Origin: Rhizobium sp. FKY42
GTDB lineage: Bacteria > Pseudomonadota > Alphaproteobacteria > Rhizobiales > Rhizobiaceae
Assembly (NCBI RefSeq): GCF_005222835.1
Contig: NZ_STGA01000029.1
Span: 62,001 to 126,000 of the forward strand
Direction of reading: 5' to 3'
Length of the DNA: 64,000 nt
Shown one piece after another: positions 46,825-56,526 of this stretch (its first letter is position 1; every line of letters starts with the position of its first letter). The notes beneath the pieces were generated by a model that saw nothing but the letters and a program-made list of their open reading frames with translations, was not told the DNA's origin and made no database searches. The position numbers and the translations under genes were made by a program.

Positions 46825-47369
46825 TGCAAGTCCTCTTGTCCTGGCAAGGGCATCTGCAAGGCACCCCGCGCAATATCATCGTCCGAAAACGCCGCCAGCC
46901 TCTTCTCCGTCCTCAGCGCCCAGGCGGCCAGTCCTTCCATGGAAGGTGCTTCACTCATATCCGGGTGGATGTTCCGGCGCAATGCTTGCGCAAGTGCCGC
47001 TCCATCATTGGCCTGAAGAGCCTGTCCATAGGACTGAACGCGACCGTAGAACATGCCTGCGAACTTCTTCATGCGTTTGGGCACGCTTTGATCGCCGACA
47101 CCAAGCTCCCGGATGGAATGATCGATGTCCTGAAAAAACGCGTCAATGATCTCCTGAGCCAGTTCCTTGCCGCTCTGGCCCGAGCCGGATGTTCGCCGGA
47201 AGAAGAGAATCATCACCAGCGACAGCATCTCGAACCGACCCATTACGGTATCCGGCACATCCATATCCGAATAGAAGAAGGGGATGCGGGCCGAAGATGT
47301 CAAAATCGCGTATTGGCGGTCGACGATTGCGCGGTTGCTATTCTTCTTTTTGAAGAGATTGAAGATCAT
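46821..47369 (-). CDS. Ubiquinol-cytochrome c chaperone (CBP3) family protein
   Basis: A 182-residue protein of the Ubiq_cyt_C_chap family, related to mitochondrial Cbp3, which helps assemble cytochrome b of complex III. Recognisable parts are IPFFYSDMDVPDTVMGRFEML near residue 30, EIIDAFFQDIDHSIRELGVG, and VPKRMKKFAGMFYGR. Its role in bacteria is inferred from the mitochondrial family. It overlaps the DUF177 gene by 4 bases and is divergent from the BamE-like gene. Confidence 0.88.
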   Translation of the reverse strand: MIFNLFKKKNSNRAIVDRQYAILTSSARIPFFYSDMDVPDTVMGRFEMLSLVMILFFRRTSGSGQSGKELAQEIIDAFFQDIDHSIRELGVGDQSVPKRMKKFAGMFYGRVQSYGQALQANDGAALAQALRRNIHPDMSEAPSMEGLAAWALRTEKRLAAFSDDDIARGALQMPLPGQEDLQ

Positions 47370-47633
47370 GGGGCTCGAGACTCGATCATGTTTTGTACGT
47401 GATCACACTCTTTGCTGCCAAAGCAGCCAATGAAGGCGCGCCACCTTGTTGCATGGAAACAAAAGGTGGTTTACCGAAGCAGGCACGAATTGCAATGGCG
47501 ATCGCGATCAGCGAGGCTTCGCGCGAGAATATGGCTGGAAAATGCCGATTGCCGTTGCGGGTTTCGCGGAATAGCCACAATGCTATCGCAGCAGGTTTGC
47601 TGTCGTTGACCGGCAGGAAGACATGAGGACAAA

Positions 47634-48149
47634 GTGTTGAAGAAGCGCGTGTTTGGTTCTGACGTGAATTTGAGGGGCACAGTTGCGGTTGCCGCCGTCG
47701 CACTCGCGCTTGGCGTTTCCGGCTGCACCAGCATGGACATCGGTCAAACGATGTACAACGGCTATGTTCTCGACAAGGATTCGCTTGATCTCATTCCAGA
47801 AGGGTCAAGCCGCGAACAGGTTCTGCTCAGCATGGGCACACCTTCCACAACCGCGACCTTTGATAGCGAAGTCTTCTACTACATCTCGCAGAAGCGCCAT
47901 CGCTCGGTTGCCTTCATGAAGCCGAAGCTGGTAGAGCAGACCATTGTTGCAATTTATTTCAACAAGGAAGGCACTGTTGCCCGGCGCGCGGTCTACACGC
48001 TGCAGGATGGCAAGGTGTTTGACAATATCAGTCGCACGACGCCGACTGGCGGCCGCGATCTCACCTTCCTTCAACAGCTTCTGTCTGGTGGTGGCGGCAC
48101 AGGCAGCAGCGGCGCTGCGGCGATGCGCAGCATCCTCGGTGGCAATTAA
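47634..48149 (+). CDS. BamE/OmlA-family outer membrane lipoprotein
   Basis: A 171-residue lipoprotein with signal and lipobox VSGC (C31) and a SmpA/OmlA domain (EGSSREQVLLSMGTPSTTAT, VFYYISQKRHRSVAF, VVAIYFN-type IVAIYFNKEGTV). It is the BamE component of the outer membrane protein assembly complex or a close paralogue. The start is a GTG at 47634, 5 bases after GAGGAC; a TTG follows directly. The glycine/serine-rich C-terminus (after about 150) is not part of the domain. A strong hairpin follows. Confidence 0.88.
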   Translation: MLKKRVFGSDVNLRGTVAVAAVALALGVSGCTSMDIGQTMYNGYVLDKDSLDLIPEGSSREQVLLSMGTPSTTATFDSEVFYYISQKRHRSVAFMKPKLVEQTIVAIYFNKEGTVARRAVYTLQDGKVFDNISRTTPTGGRDLTFLQQLLSGGGGTGSSGAAAMRSILGGN

Positions 48150-48171
48150 AGCCTCGGCTTACAAATCGATA

Positions 48172-48212
48172 AGACAGAACCCGCAGCTTCAGAGAAGCCG
48201 CGGGTTCTGTCT
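48172..48212. terminator. Long hairpin between the BamE-like gene and hppA
   Basis: AGACAGAACCCGC (48172-48184) pairs perfectly with GCGGGTTCTGTCT (48200-48212) around a loop that can itself pair (GCTTC/GAAGC). It lies between two converging genes and can stop both transcripts, although the T tracts are short. Confidence 0.75.
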
Positions 48213-48227
48213 ATATGAGCACTTTGC

Positions 48228-50366
48228 TCAAGCCGCTAAGATCGCAAGCAGAAGCAAGGCCACGATATTGGTGATCTTGATCGCCGGATTGACTGCCGGA
48301 CCGGCAGTATCCTTGTAAGGGTCACCCACGGTATCGCCGGTCACGGAAGCCTTGTGCGCATCCGATCCCTTCATATGGCGCGTGCCATCCTTGTCGACGA
48401 AGCCATCCTCGAAGCTCTTCTTCGCGTTGTCCCAGGCACCACCACCGGAGGTCATGGAAATCGCAACGAAAAGTCCATTTATGATGACGCCGAGCAGCGA
48501 CGCACCGAGGGCCGCGAAGGCCGACGCTTTAGAGCCCGAAATCAGCAGAACGCCAAAGTAGACGATAATGGGCGCCAGGACCGGCAGGAGGGAGGGCAGG
48601 ATCATTTCGCGGATTGCGGCCTTGGTCAGCATATCGACGGCTCGTCCGTAATCCGGTCGGTCTGTCCCCTGCATGATGCCTGGCTTCTCGCGGAACTGTC
48701 TGCGCACCTCTTCCACAACGGCGCTGCCTGCCTTGCCGACAGCGGTCATGGCCATTCCACCAAAGAGGTAAGGAATGAGACCACCAAAGATCAGGCCCGC
48801 AACCACATAAGGATTGGCAAGACTGAAGGAGATCGCACCCACATCCGCGAAGTACGGATATTTCTGCCCGTTGGCGGCAAAATATTGCAAATCGTTGGCA
48901 TAAGCCGCAAAAAGCACCAGCGCACCGAGACCGGCAGAACCGATTGCATAGCCCTTGGTCACGGCCTTGGTCGTGTTGCCCACAGCATCGAGCGCATCGG
49001 TAGATTTGCGCACCTCTGGCGGAAGTCCTGCCATTTCGGCGATCCCGCCGGCATTATCGGTCACCGGGCCGAACGCGTCGAGTGCCACGATCATTCCAGC
49101 AAGACCAAGCATAGCCGTAACGGCGATGCCGGTGCCGAACAAGCCGCCAAGCTGGTAGGTGGTGATGATGCCACCCACGATGACGATGGCAGGAAGCGCG
49201 GTAGATTCGAGCGATACTGCAAGGCCCTGGATCACGTTGGTGCCGTGGCCGGTGACCGACGCCTGCGCGATGGAATTCACCGGACGCTTGTTGGTGCCCG
49301 TATAATACTCTGTAATCACCACGATCAGAGCCGTCACAACGAGACCGAGAATACCGCAGAAGAACAGGTTGGTTCCGGTTATCTGCTTCTCCGCAACCGT
49401 ACCGATACCGCCCCAGCCAATGGTGAAGGAGGTTGCAGCGCCCAGACCGACGATGGAGAGAGCGCCTGTCACGATGAGGCCCTTGTAGAGAGCCCCCATG
49501 ATCGATCCATTCGTACCAAGCTTGACGAAGAAGGTGCCGACGATCGATGTGAGAATGCAGGCTGCGCAGATCGCCAGCGGATAGACCATGATCGCAGCAA
49601 GATTTGGTGCACCGGCAAAAAAGATGGCTGCCAGAACCATGGTCGCGACGACCGAGACGGCGTAGGTTTCGAAAAGATCTGCCGCCATGCCAGCGCAATC
49701 GCCAACATTGTCCCCAACGTTGTCAGCGATTGTTGCCGGGTTGCGCGGGTCATCCTCCGGAATTCCGGCTTCGACCTTGCCGACGAGATCGCCGCCGACA
49801 TCGGCCCCCTTGGTGAAAATGCCGCCGCCAAGGCGCGCGAAGATCGAAATGAGGGAGGCGCCGAACCCGAGCGCGACCAGAGCATCGATGACTTCACGTG
49901 AGCCCGGCGCATGGCCAAGACCGGAGGTCAGAAGCGCGTAATAGATCGAAACACCCAAGAGGGCGAGGCCCGCTACGAGCATTCCGGTAATGGCGCCGGA
50001 CTTGAAGGCAATATCAAGACCCGCCGCGAGGCTGTGAGACGAGGCCTGCGCCGTGCGAACATTGGCGCGAACCGAGACGTGCATTCCGATAAAACCTGCT
50101 GCCCCCGACAGGACAGCACCGATAACGAAGCCGATGGCTGCAAGCGCTGACAACAGCCACCATGTTCCCAATGTCACGACAACGCCAACAATGGCGATTG
50201 TCATGTACTGACGCGTCAGATAGGCCTGCGCACCTTCACGAATATATCCGGCAATTTCCTGCATGCGGGGATTGCCCTGATCCGCCGCCAGAACCGACCG
50301 AGTGGCCCACACAGCGTAGGCCACTGACAAGAACCCGCAGACGATCACTCCCAGTATCACTGTCAT
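48228..50366 (-). CDS. hppA: Membrane-bound proton-pumping pyrophosphatase
   Basis: HppA couples hydrolysis of pyrophosphate to proton export across the cytoplasmic membrane. The 712-residue protein has about sixteen membrane helices, the substrate-binding [20 protein letters not shown] and [19 protein letters not shown] segments, and the C-terminal [10 protein letters not shown] region. K467 in [10 protein letters not shown] (where potassium-dependent enzymes have alanine) marks the potassium-independent class. The ATG at 50366 follows GGAGAGGAAATTCGT; upstream in-frame codons are not family-like. It is followed by a hairpin shared with the BamE-like gene. Confidence 0.97.
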   Translation of the reverse strand: MTVILGVIVCGFLSVAYAVWATRSVLAADQGNPRMQEIAGYIREGAQAYLTRQYMTIAIVGVVVTLGTWWLLSALAAIGFVIGAVLSGAAGFIGMHVSVRANVRTAQASSHSLAAGLDIAFKSGAITGMLVAGLALLGVSIYYALLTSGLGHAPGSREVIDALVALGFGASLISIFARLGGGIFTKGADVGGDLVGKVEAGIPEDDPRNPATIADNVGDNVGDCAGMAADLFETYAVSVVATMVLAAIFFAGAPNLAAIMVYPLAICAACILTSIVGTFFVKLGTNGSIMGALYKGLIVTGALSIVGLGAATSFTIGWGGIGTVAEKQITGTNLFFCGILGLVVTALIVVITEYYTGTNKRPVNSIAQASVTGHGTNVIQGLAVSLESTALPAIVIVGGIITTYQLGGLFGTGIAVTAMLGLAGMIVALDAFGPVTDNAGGIAEMAGLPPEVRKSTDALDAVGNTTKAVTKGYAIGSAGLGALVLFAAYANDLQYFAANGQKYPYFADVGAISFSLANPYVVAGLIFGGLIPYLFGGMAMTAVGKAGSAVVEEVRRQFREKPGIMQGTDRPDYGRAVDMLTKAAIREMILPSLLPVLAPIIVYFGVLLISGSKASAFAALGASLLGVIINGLFVAISMTSGGGAWDNAKKSFEDGFVDKDGTRHMKGSDAHKASVTGDTVGDPYKDTAGPAVNPAIKITNIVALLLLAILAA

Positions 50367-50557
50367 ACGAATTTCCTCTCCCAATGGACCGGCCACAAGA
50401 ATTGCGCCGGCGAGAACCATCAGACGGATCCCCTCCCAAGGACATAGGCCTGACAGTTACACGCGAGAGTGCGTTCGTTAATAATTTGCGTCAAGGAATA
50501 AACAGTGCGAGCATCCCGCCGCGCACCGAAGACTGAGCAAATGTCAGTTTCAATTGA

Positions 50558-51784
50558 TCAAACAGGTGCCGCGCGCCTCTGGCGGATCAGCAGCATCAGG
50601 ATCAGCACGAGGCAAACGATGGAAACCGGCCAGATGAACAGGTTCATGAAGCTCCAGCCGTAGGTGGTGAACACCTTGCCGGACGAGAACGAAGAGAGTG
50701 CGACCGTTCCGAACAGGAAAATGTCGTGAAAGCCTTGCACCTTGTCTGCCTCATGTGGCCGGTAGGTCGACGCGACAATTGCCGTGGAGCCGATAAAGCC
50801 GAAGTTCCAGCCAATACCGAGCAGGATCAGGGCACCCCAGAAGTTCCAGAGTTCGATTCCCATATGCGCGATGATGGCACAGCCCATGAGCGTGAAAAGA
50901 CCGAGTGCAACGACTTTCTCAGCCCCAACCCGCGCAATGATCATGCCGGTGAAAAAGCTCGGGCCGAACATGGCGATCACGTGCCACTGGATGCCGAGCG
51001 TAGCGAGTTCCGTCGGAAATCCGCAGCCGACGACCATGGCCAGCGGCGCTCCGGTCATCACGAAGGTCATGAGCGCATAGGACCCTATGCCGCAAATCAT
51101 TCCCGTGGCAAAACGTTGGTTGGAGATGATCTCCATCAACGGGCGCGATGGCGTATCTGCCGCTCCGGCTTTGCCCATGGGCGGTAGCTTCAGAAAGATC
51201 AGGATCACAAGCGCGATTGCGCAAAGCGGCAACAAGGCCAGAAACGTGCCGGCAAAAGTCACTGGCGCGAAGATATCTTTCGCCCAGATTGCCAATTGCG
51301 GCCCGATGATCGCTGAGACGATGCCAGCGCCCAAAATCCACGAAATGGCCTTCGGCTTGAAATAGGAGGGGGAAGCATCTGCGGCTGCGAAACGGATTTT
51401 CTGGGTGAAGCCACCGCTCATGCCAATCAGGGTCAGTGCCGCTGCAAAGAGCCAGAAATTCATCTGGAAGAGCGCAGCAGTCGCCAGACCGCCACCGACG
51501 GCACCCAACAATGCGCCAACCATGAAGGCGGCTTGGCGCCCAAGGAAACGGGAGAGAATTGCGATGCCGACAGCCCCGAGTGCGGTGCCGACATTAAAGC
51601 CGGTCACCGGTGCTGTCGCCAGAGACTTGTCAGCGCCAAGGAGTTGGTAGCCTGCCAACGCGCCAACGGAAATGCTGAGCGGGGCAGCAGAACCGAGCAC
51701 CGCTTGCACACTCGCAAGCAGGAAAACATTGCGTTTGGCGGCACCCAGCTGCCTGTCCAGTGCCGTGCCGCCTGCGTTTTCCAT
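50558..51784 (-). CDS. MFS transporter
   Basis: A 408-residue membrane protein with twelve predicted helices and the major facilitator pattern. Loop 2-3 has LSRFLGRQAAFMVGALLGAVGG, the classic MFS motif A region, and the second half repeats the pattern around ARVGAEKVVALGLFTLMG. The sequence resembles uncharacterised riboflavin-neighbourhood or drug-export permeases; substrate is unknown. It starts 14 bases after nusB ends on the same strand, so it may be the last gene of the glyA-nrdR-rib-nusB transcript. Confidence 0.85.
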   Translation of the reverse strand: MENAGGTALDRQLGAAKRNVFLLASVQAVLGSAAPLSISVGALAGYQLLGADKSLATAPVTGFNVGTALGAVGIAILSRFLGRQAAFMVGALLGAVGGGLATAALFQMNFWLFAAALTLIGMSGGFTQKIRFAAADASPSYFKPKAISWILGAGIVSAIIGPQLAIWAKDIFAPVTFAGTFLALLPLCAIALVILIFLKLPPMGKAGAADTPSRPLMEIISNQRFATGMICGIGSYALMTFVMTGAPLAMVVGCGFPTELATLGIQWHVIAMFGPSFFTGMIIARVGAEKVVALGLFTLMGCAIIAHMGIELWNFWGALILLGIGWNFGFIGSTAIVASTYRPHEADKVQGFHDIFLFGTVALSSFSSGKVFTTYGWSFMNLFIWPVSIVCLVLILMLLIRQRRAAPV

Positions 51785-51798
51785 CGCTTTCGTTCCTG

Positions 51799-52275
51799 CT
51801 ACTTCTTCTCGCCGCGAACCTGCTTGGCAATGCGATCGAGCACCGCATTGACGATCTTGGGCTCTTCTCCTTCGAAGAAGGCCTGTGCGATCTCAACATA
51901 TTCCGTCACGATAACCGCGACCGGGACATCTTTCCGGTCAAGGATTTCGAACGTGCCGGCACGCAGAATCGCGCGGAGCGTCGAATCGATGCGCGACAAC
52001 GGCCAGCCATCCAGAAGCGAGGCACCGATCACCGGGTCAATCTTCAACTGGTCGCGAACGACACCGGCGACAATCGCGCGAAACCATGAGGGGTCCGCCT
52101 TCAGATAGGTATCGCCATCGAGTTCCTGACCCAGGCGATGCTCTTCATATTCAGCAACGACTTCCAGGACACCAGTTCCGCCAATATCCATCTGGTAGAG
52201 GGCCTGAACGGCAGCAAGCCGGGCTGCGCCGCGCTGGTTTGCTGTTTTGATAGGCTGTGCAGGATCTTTGGACAT
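51799..52275 (-). CDS. nusB: Transcription antitermination factor NusB
   Basis: NusB binds boxA RNA with S10 (NusE) to support rRNA antitermination. The 158-residue all-helical protein has [20 protein letters not shown] at its start, [21 protein letters not shown] and [25 protein letters not shown] near the end. The ATG at 52275 comes one base after the ribH stop (TGACATG), so translation is coupled. The ribH-nusB pairing is widespread. Confidence 0.95.
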   Translation of the reverse strand: MSKDPAQPIKTANQRGAARLAAVQALYQMDIGGTGVLEVVAEYEEHRLGQELDGDTYLKADPSWFRAIVAGVVRDQLKIDPVIGASLLDGWPLSRIDSTLRAILRAGTFEILDRKDVPVAVIVTEYVEIAQAFFEGEEPKIVNAVLDRIAKQVRGEKK

Positions 52276-52276
52276 G

Positions 52277-52732
52277 TCAGGCGCCCAGTTTCTCACGAAG
52301 CGCAATCATGGTGAGGGCTGCACGCGCAGCAAAGCCACCCTTGTCTTTATCCGACTTGCGCACGCGGGCCCAGGCCTGCTCATCGTTCTCGACAGTCAGG
52401 ATGCCATTGCCGATAGCCAGCGACTCAGAAACAGCAAGATCCATCAGCGCGCGGGAGGATTCGTTCGCCACGATGTCGAAATGATAGGTCTCACCACGGA
52501 TGACCATGCCGAGCGCGATAAAGCCATCATAATTGACGCCACCCTGCTCTGCTGCATCGAGCGCCATGGCAATTGCCGGCGGAATTTCCAGCGCGCCAGG
52601 CACAGTGATCATGTCATACGTGGCGCCAGCCTCTTGCAGGGCGCTGACTGCGCCATCGAGAAGCGCGTCGGCGAAATCGTCGTAAAAGCGCGCTTCGGCA
52701 ATCAACAGGTGAGGCTTGTGTGAATCGGTCAT
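52277..52732 (-). CDS. ribH: 6,7-dimethyl-8-ribityllumazine synthase
   Basis: RibH makes lumazine from the ribityl-aminouracil and dihydroxybutanone phosphate, the penultimate step to riboflavin. The 151-residue protein has [33 protein letters not shown], and the active-site histidine in [19 protein letters not shown]. The ATG at 52732 follows AGGACGACC. It lies 155 bases after ribE and one base before nusB. Confidence 0.96.
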   Translation of the reverse strand: MTDSHKPHLLIAEARFYDDFADALLDGAVSALQEAGATYDMITVPGALEIPPAIAMALDAAEQGGVNYDGFIALGMVIRGETYHFDIVANESSRALMDLAVSESLAIGNGILTVENDEQAWARVRKSDKDKGGFAARAALTMIALREKLGA

Positions 52733-52887
52733 GGTCGTCCTGGTCGCAATTCTGCGAAATAAGATGTTGGGAGTTGGGCGCGTCAAACCATGCCACGCGT
52801 CGAATGGCAAGTGATTTTCCACGGGTCAGCCATGCGCGACACGCGCGGGAGCGGATTTTCTAGAGAACTGGTGAATACGGACCGGAT

Positions 52888-53502
52888 TTACCGGGTGGCC
52901 GGAAACTCCGCCAGACGAGCTGCATAGCGCGCCATTGTATCGACCTCGAAATTGACGAAATCGCCCGCCTTGCGATCACCCCAGGTGGTGACTTCGAGTG
53001 TGTGACGAATCAGCAGAATATCGAAATCGGTTCCAGCAACTGCATTAACGGTCAGAGAAGTTCCATCGAGGGCGACGGATCCCTTCGGTGCGACGAAGCG
53101 AGCAAACTGATTTGGCGCGCGCAGCCGGATACGCACCGCTTCACCTTCTGGCGTTATGGAGAGAATTTCCGCCTTGTCATCAACGTGGCCGGAGACGATA
53201 TGACCGCCAAGCTCGTCGCCAATCTTCAGGGCGCGCTCGAGATTGATGCGTGTCCCGACCGTCCACGAAGAGATCGTGGTGAGGCGTAGCGCTTCTTCCC
53301 AGGCCTCGACCTCATACCAGCGGTCGTTGCTGTCCGGTTCGGAGAGCTTTGTTACAGTCAAGCACACGCCCGCATGCGCTATTGAGGCGCCAATGTCGAT
53401 AGTGCGAGGATCGTAACTTGTGGTCACGCGCAGCCGTACACCTTCATCCAGTTGCGTGAGGGCGGACACTGATCCGACGTCCGTTACGATGCCTGTGAAC
53501 AT
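52888..53502 (-). CDS. ribE: Riboflavin synthase, alpha subunit
   Basis: This enzyme dismutates two lumazine molecules to riboflavin. The 204-residue protein is a tandem repeat of two lumazine-binding barrels, beginning MFTGIVTDVGSVSAL, with IAHAGVCLTVTKL in the first half and VALDGTSLTVNAV in the second. Its ribosome site (GAGAGGAAATTTGA) and start lie inside the last 19 bases of ribD, so expression is coupled to RibD. Confidence 0.96.
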   Translation of the reverse strand: MFTGIVTDVGSVSALTQLDEGVRLRVTTSYDPRTIDIGASIAHAGVCLTVTKLSEPDSNDRWYEVEAWEEALRLTTISSWTVGTRINLERALKIGDELGGHIVSGHVDDKAEILSITPEGEAVRIRLRAPNQFARFVAPKGSVALDGTSLTVNAVAGTDFDILLIRHTLEVTTWGDRKAGDFVNFEVDTMARYAARLAEFPATR

Positions 53503-54572
53503 TCAAATTTCCTCTCGTATTCGCAACACTGGTCCGCACCAAAGGTCATGCGTCGCACCGGCTTGTAATCATGCGGTATGTCGTCCTGGGTGAGCGGAGA
53601 TTCAATCCCGCCTTCCCCAATCACTAACGGGCCTTCAAAGAGCACGATGCGGTCGACAAGGCCTGCATCCAGAAATGCCTTGGCAACCGTAGCGCCACCT
53701 TCGACCAGAACCGAGGACAGGCCTCGATCGGAAAGCAGTGTCAACAAGGTTGGCAAATTGGGCGCATCGAGAATTTCGACACCAGCCTTGATGAGTGCCG
53801 GTGCGGCTTCGGCAAACCGGTCTCCAACCGCGATCACCGGAATTCGCTGCGCGCTTTTAACCAGTTTGCCGTCGAGAGGAAGCCGGAGATGACGATCCAA
53901 CACGATGCGCACAGGCGAACGATGTTCAAGCCCTGCAATTCGCACATCGAGCTGTGGATCATCCGCCATGGCTGTGCCGATCCCGACAAGGATCGCATCC
54001 ATCTCAGCGCGCATCTGATGAACCTGATGTCGCGACAGGGGACCGGTGATCGCAACCTGCCCCTCTCCTTTCCGACCGATCATGCCGTCAGCGGAAATGG
54101 CAAGCTTCAGAGTCACATAGGGGCGCGATTTCATTTGGCGCATGAGGTAGGCGCGAAGCGCATCACAGGACTGATCCTGCAAGACACCTGTTACCACTTC
54201 AATACCCGCACTTTGCAAGATCGTAAGACCTTTGCCGGAAACGCGAGGATCAGGGTCCTTCAACGCAACGACAACGCGCGCAATGCCCGCCTCGACGAGC
54301 GCATTGGCGCAAGGGGGTGTGCGCCCATAATGCGAGCACGGCTCAAGAGTAACATAGGCCGTCGCGCCCCGCGCCGCCTCTCCCGCCATTGCCAGCGCCT
54401 GTGTTTCCGCGTGGGGACGACCACCGACGGCAGTGACGGCGGACCCTATCACCACACCATCCCTGACGATAAGGCATCCAACGGATGGGTTGGTGCCGGT
54501 TTGGCCGGTATGCGTTCGCGACAGCGCGATGGCTTGCGCCATGTATCGCTCATCATCAGGTGGAGCCGCCAC
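53484..54572 (-). CDS. ribD: Bifunctional riboflavin deaminase/reductase RibD
   Basis: RibD carries out two consecutive steps of riboflavin synthesis. The N-terminal deaminase has the zinc motifs GGRPHAETQAL and PCSHYGRTPPC (residues 49-90 region). The C-terminal reductase starts near RPYVTLKLAISADGMIG and includes ILVGIGTAMADDPQLDVR and VLVEGGATVAKAFLDAGLVD. The start is a GTG at 54572, 3 bases after nrdR; the ribosome site is weak and coupling is likely. The short C-terminal tail has two adjacent cysteines (DQCCEYERKF). Confidence 0.95.
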   Translation of the reverse strand: MAAPPDDERYMAQAIALSRTHTGQTGTNPSVGCLIVRDGVVIGSAVTAVGGRPHAETQALAMAGEAARGATAYVTLEPCSHYGRTPPCANALVEAGIARVVVALKDPDPRVSGKGLTILQSAGIEVVTGVLQDQSCDALRAYLMRQMKSRPYVTLKLAISADGMIGRKGEGQVAITGPLSRHQVHQMRAEMDAILVGIGTAMADDPQLDVRIAGLEHRSPVRIVLDRHLRLPLDGKLVKSAQRIPVIAVGDRFAEAAPALIKAGVEILDAPNLPTLLTLLSDRGLSSVLVEGGATVAKAFLDAGLVDRIVLFEGPLVIGEGGIESPLTQDDIPHDYKPVRRMTFGADQCCEYERKFECSQAS

Positions 54573-54575
54573 GGA

Positions 54576-55055
54576 TCAGGATTCCGCAGTGGAATCACGA
54601 CCGATCTTGGCCGTGATTTCAGAGATGACCTTTTCGAAGTCATCCGCATGGCTGAAGTCGCGATAGACAGACGCGTAACGCACGAATGCCACGTCATCGA
54701 GGCTCTTCAAGGCTTCCAGAACCTGCAGACCGATCTGCTCGGAACCGATTTCGCTCTCGCCCGAGCTTTCTAGGCGGCGAACGATACCCGACACTGCGCG
54801 CTCTATGCGGTCGGCATCGACTGGCCGCTTGCGCAGCGCAATCTGAAAAGACCGCACCAGCTTGTTGCGATCAAAAGGAACCTTGCGGCCGGTCTTCTTC
54901 ACCACCATCAGCTCGCGCAGTTGTACGCGTTCGAATGTCGTGAAGCGACCGCCGCAATCCGGGCAGATGCGCCGCCGACGGATCGATGTAAAATCCTCCG
55001 CCGGGCGCGAATCCTTGACCTGAGTGTCTTCGGAGCCGCAATAGGGGCAGCGCAT
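54576..55055 (-). CDS. nrdR: Transcriptional repressor NrdR
   Basis: NrdR senses ATP/dATP and represses ribonucleotide reductase genes. The 159-residue protein has the zinc ribbon [18 protein letters not shown] with [17 protein letters not shown] (four cysteines) and an ATP-cone domain starting [20 protein letters not shown]. The glyA-nrdR-ribD order is conserved in Rhizobiales. It begins 12 bases after glyA. Confidence 0.97.
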   Translation of the reverse strand: MRCPYCGSEDTQVKDSRPAEDFTSIRRRRICPDCGGRFTTFERVQLRELMVVKKTGRKVPFDRNKLVRSFQIALRKRPVDADRIERAVSGIVRRLESSGESEIGSEQIGLQVLEALKSLDDVAFVRYASVYRDFSHADDFEKVISEITAKIGRDSTAES

Positions 55056-55067
55056 CTCAATTGCCTC

Positions 55068-56357
<1,290 letters not shown>

Positions 56358-56526
56358 GACAGGGCTCCTGGAACAACTGATGCGATGGCGTCTTAACGGT
56401 CCGCCTTCACAAGCGCAATACGGACAGCGACATTTGCGGATCAATTCCGGACAGGCTTTAAAAGCATCTGATGATTCTCATCTGTTCACCAGAGATTGTT
56501 CAAGAGACGAAGCCCTCAATAAGCCC

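Noticed and set aside
48354..49901. Long open frame (515 codons) antisense to hppA
   Set aside because: The product is highly charged low-complexity sequence with no family resemblance; hppA on the other strand is certain.
56358..56526. Glycine riboswitch upstream of glyA
   Set aside because: No paired glycine aptamer core is visible in this 169-base gap.
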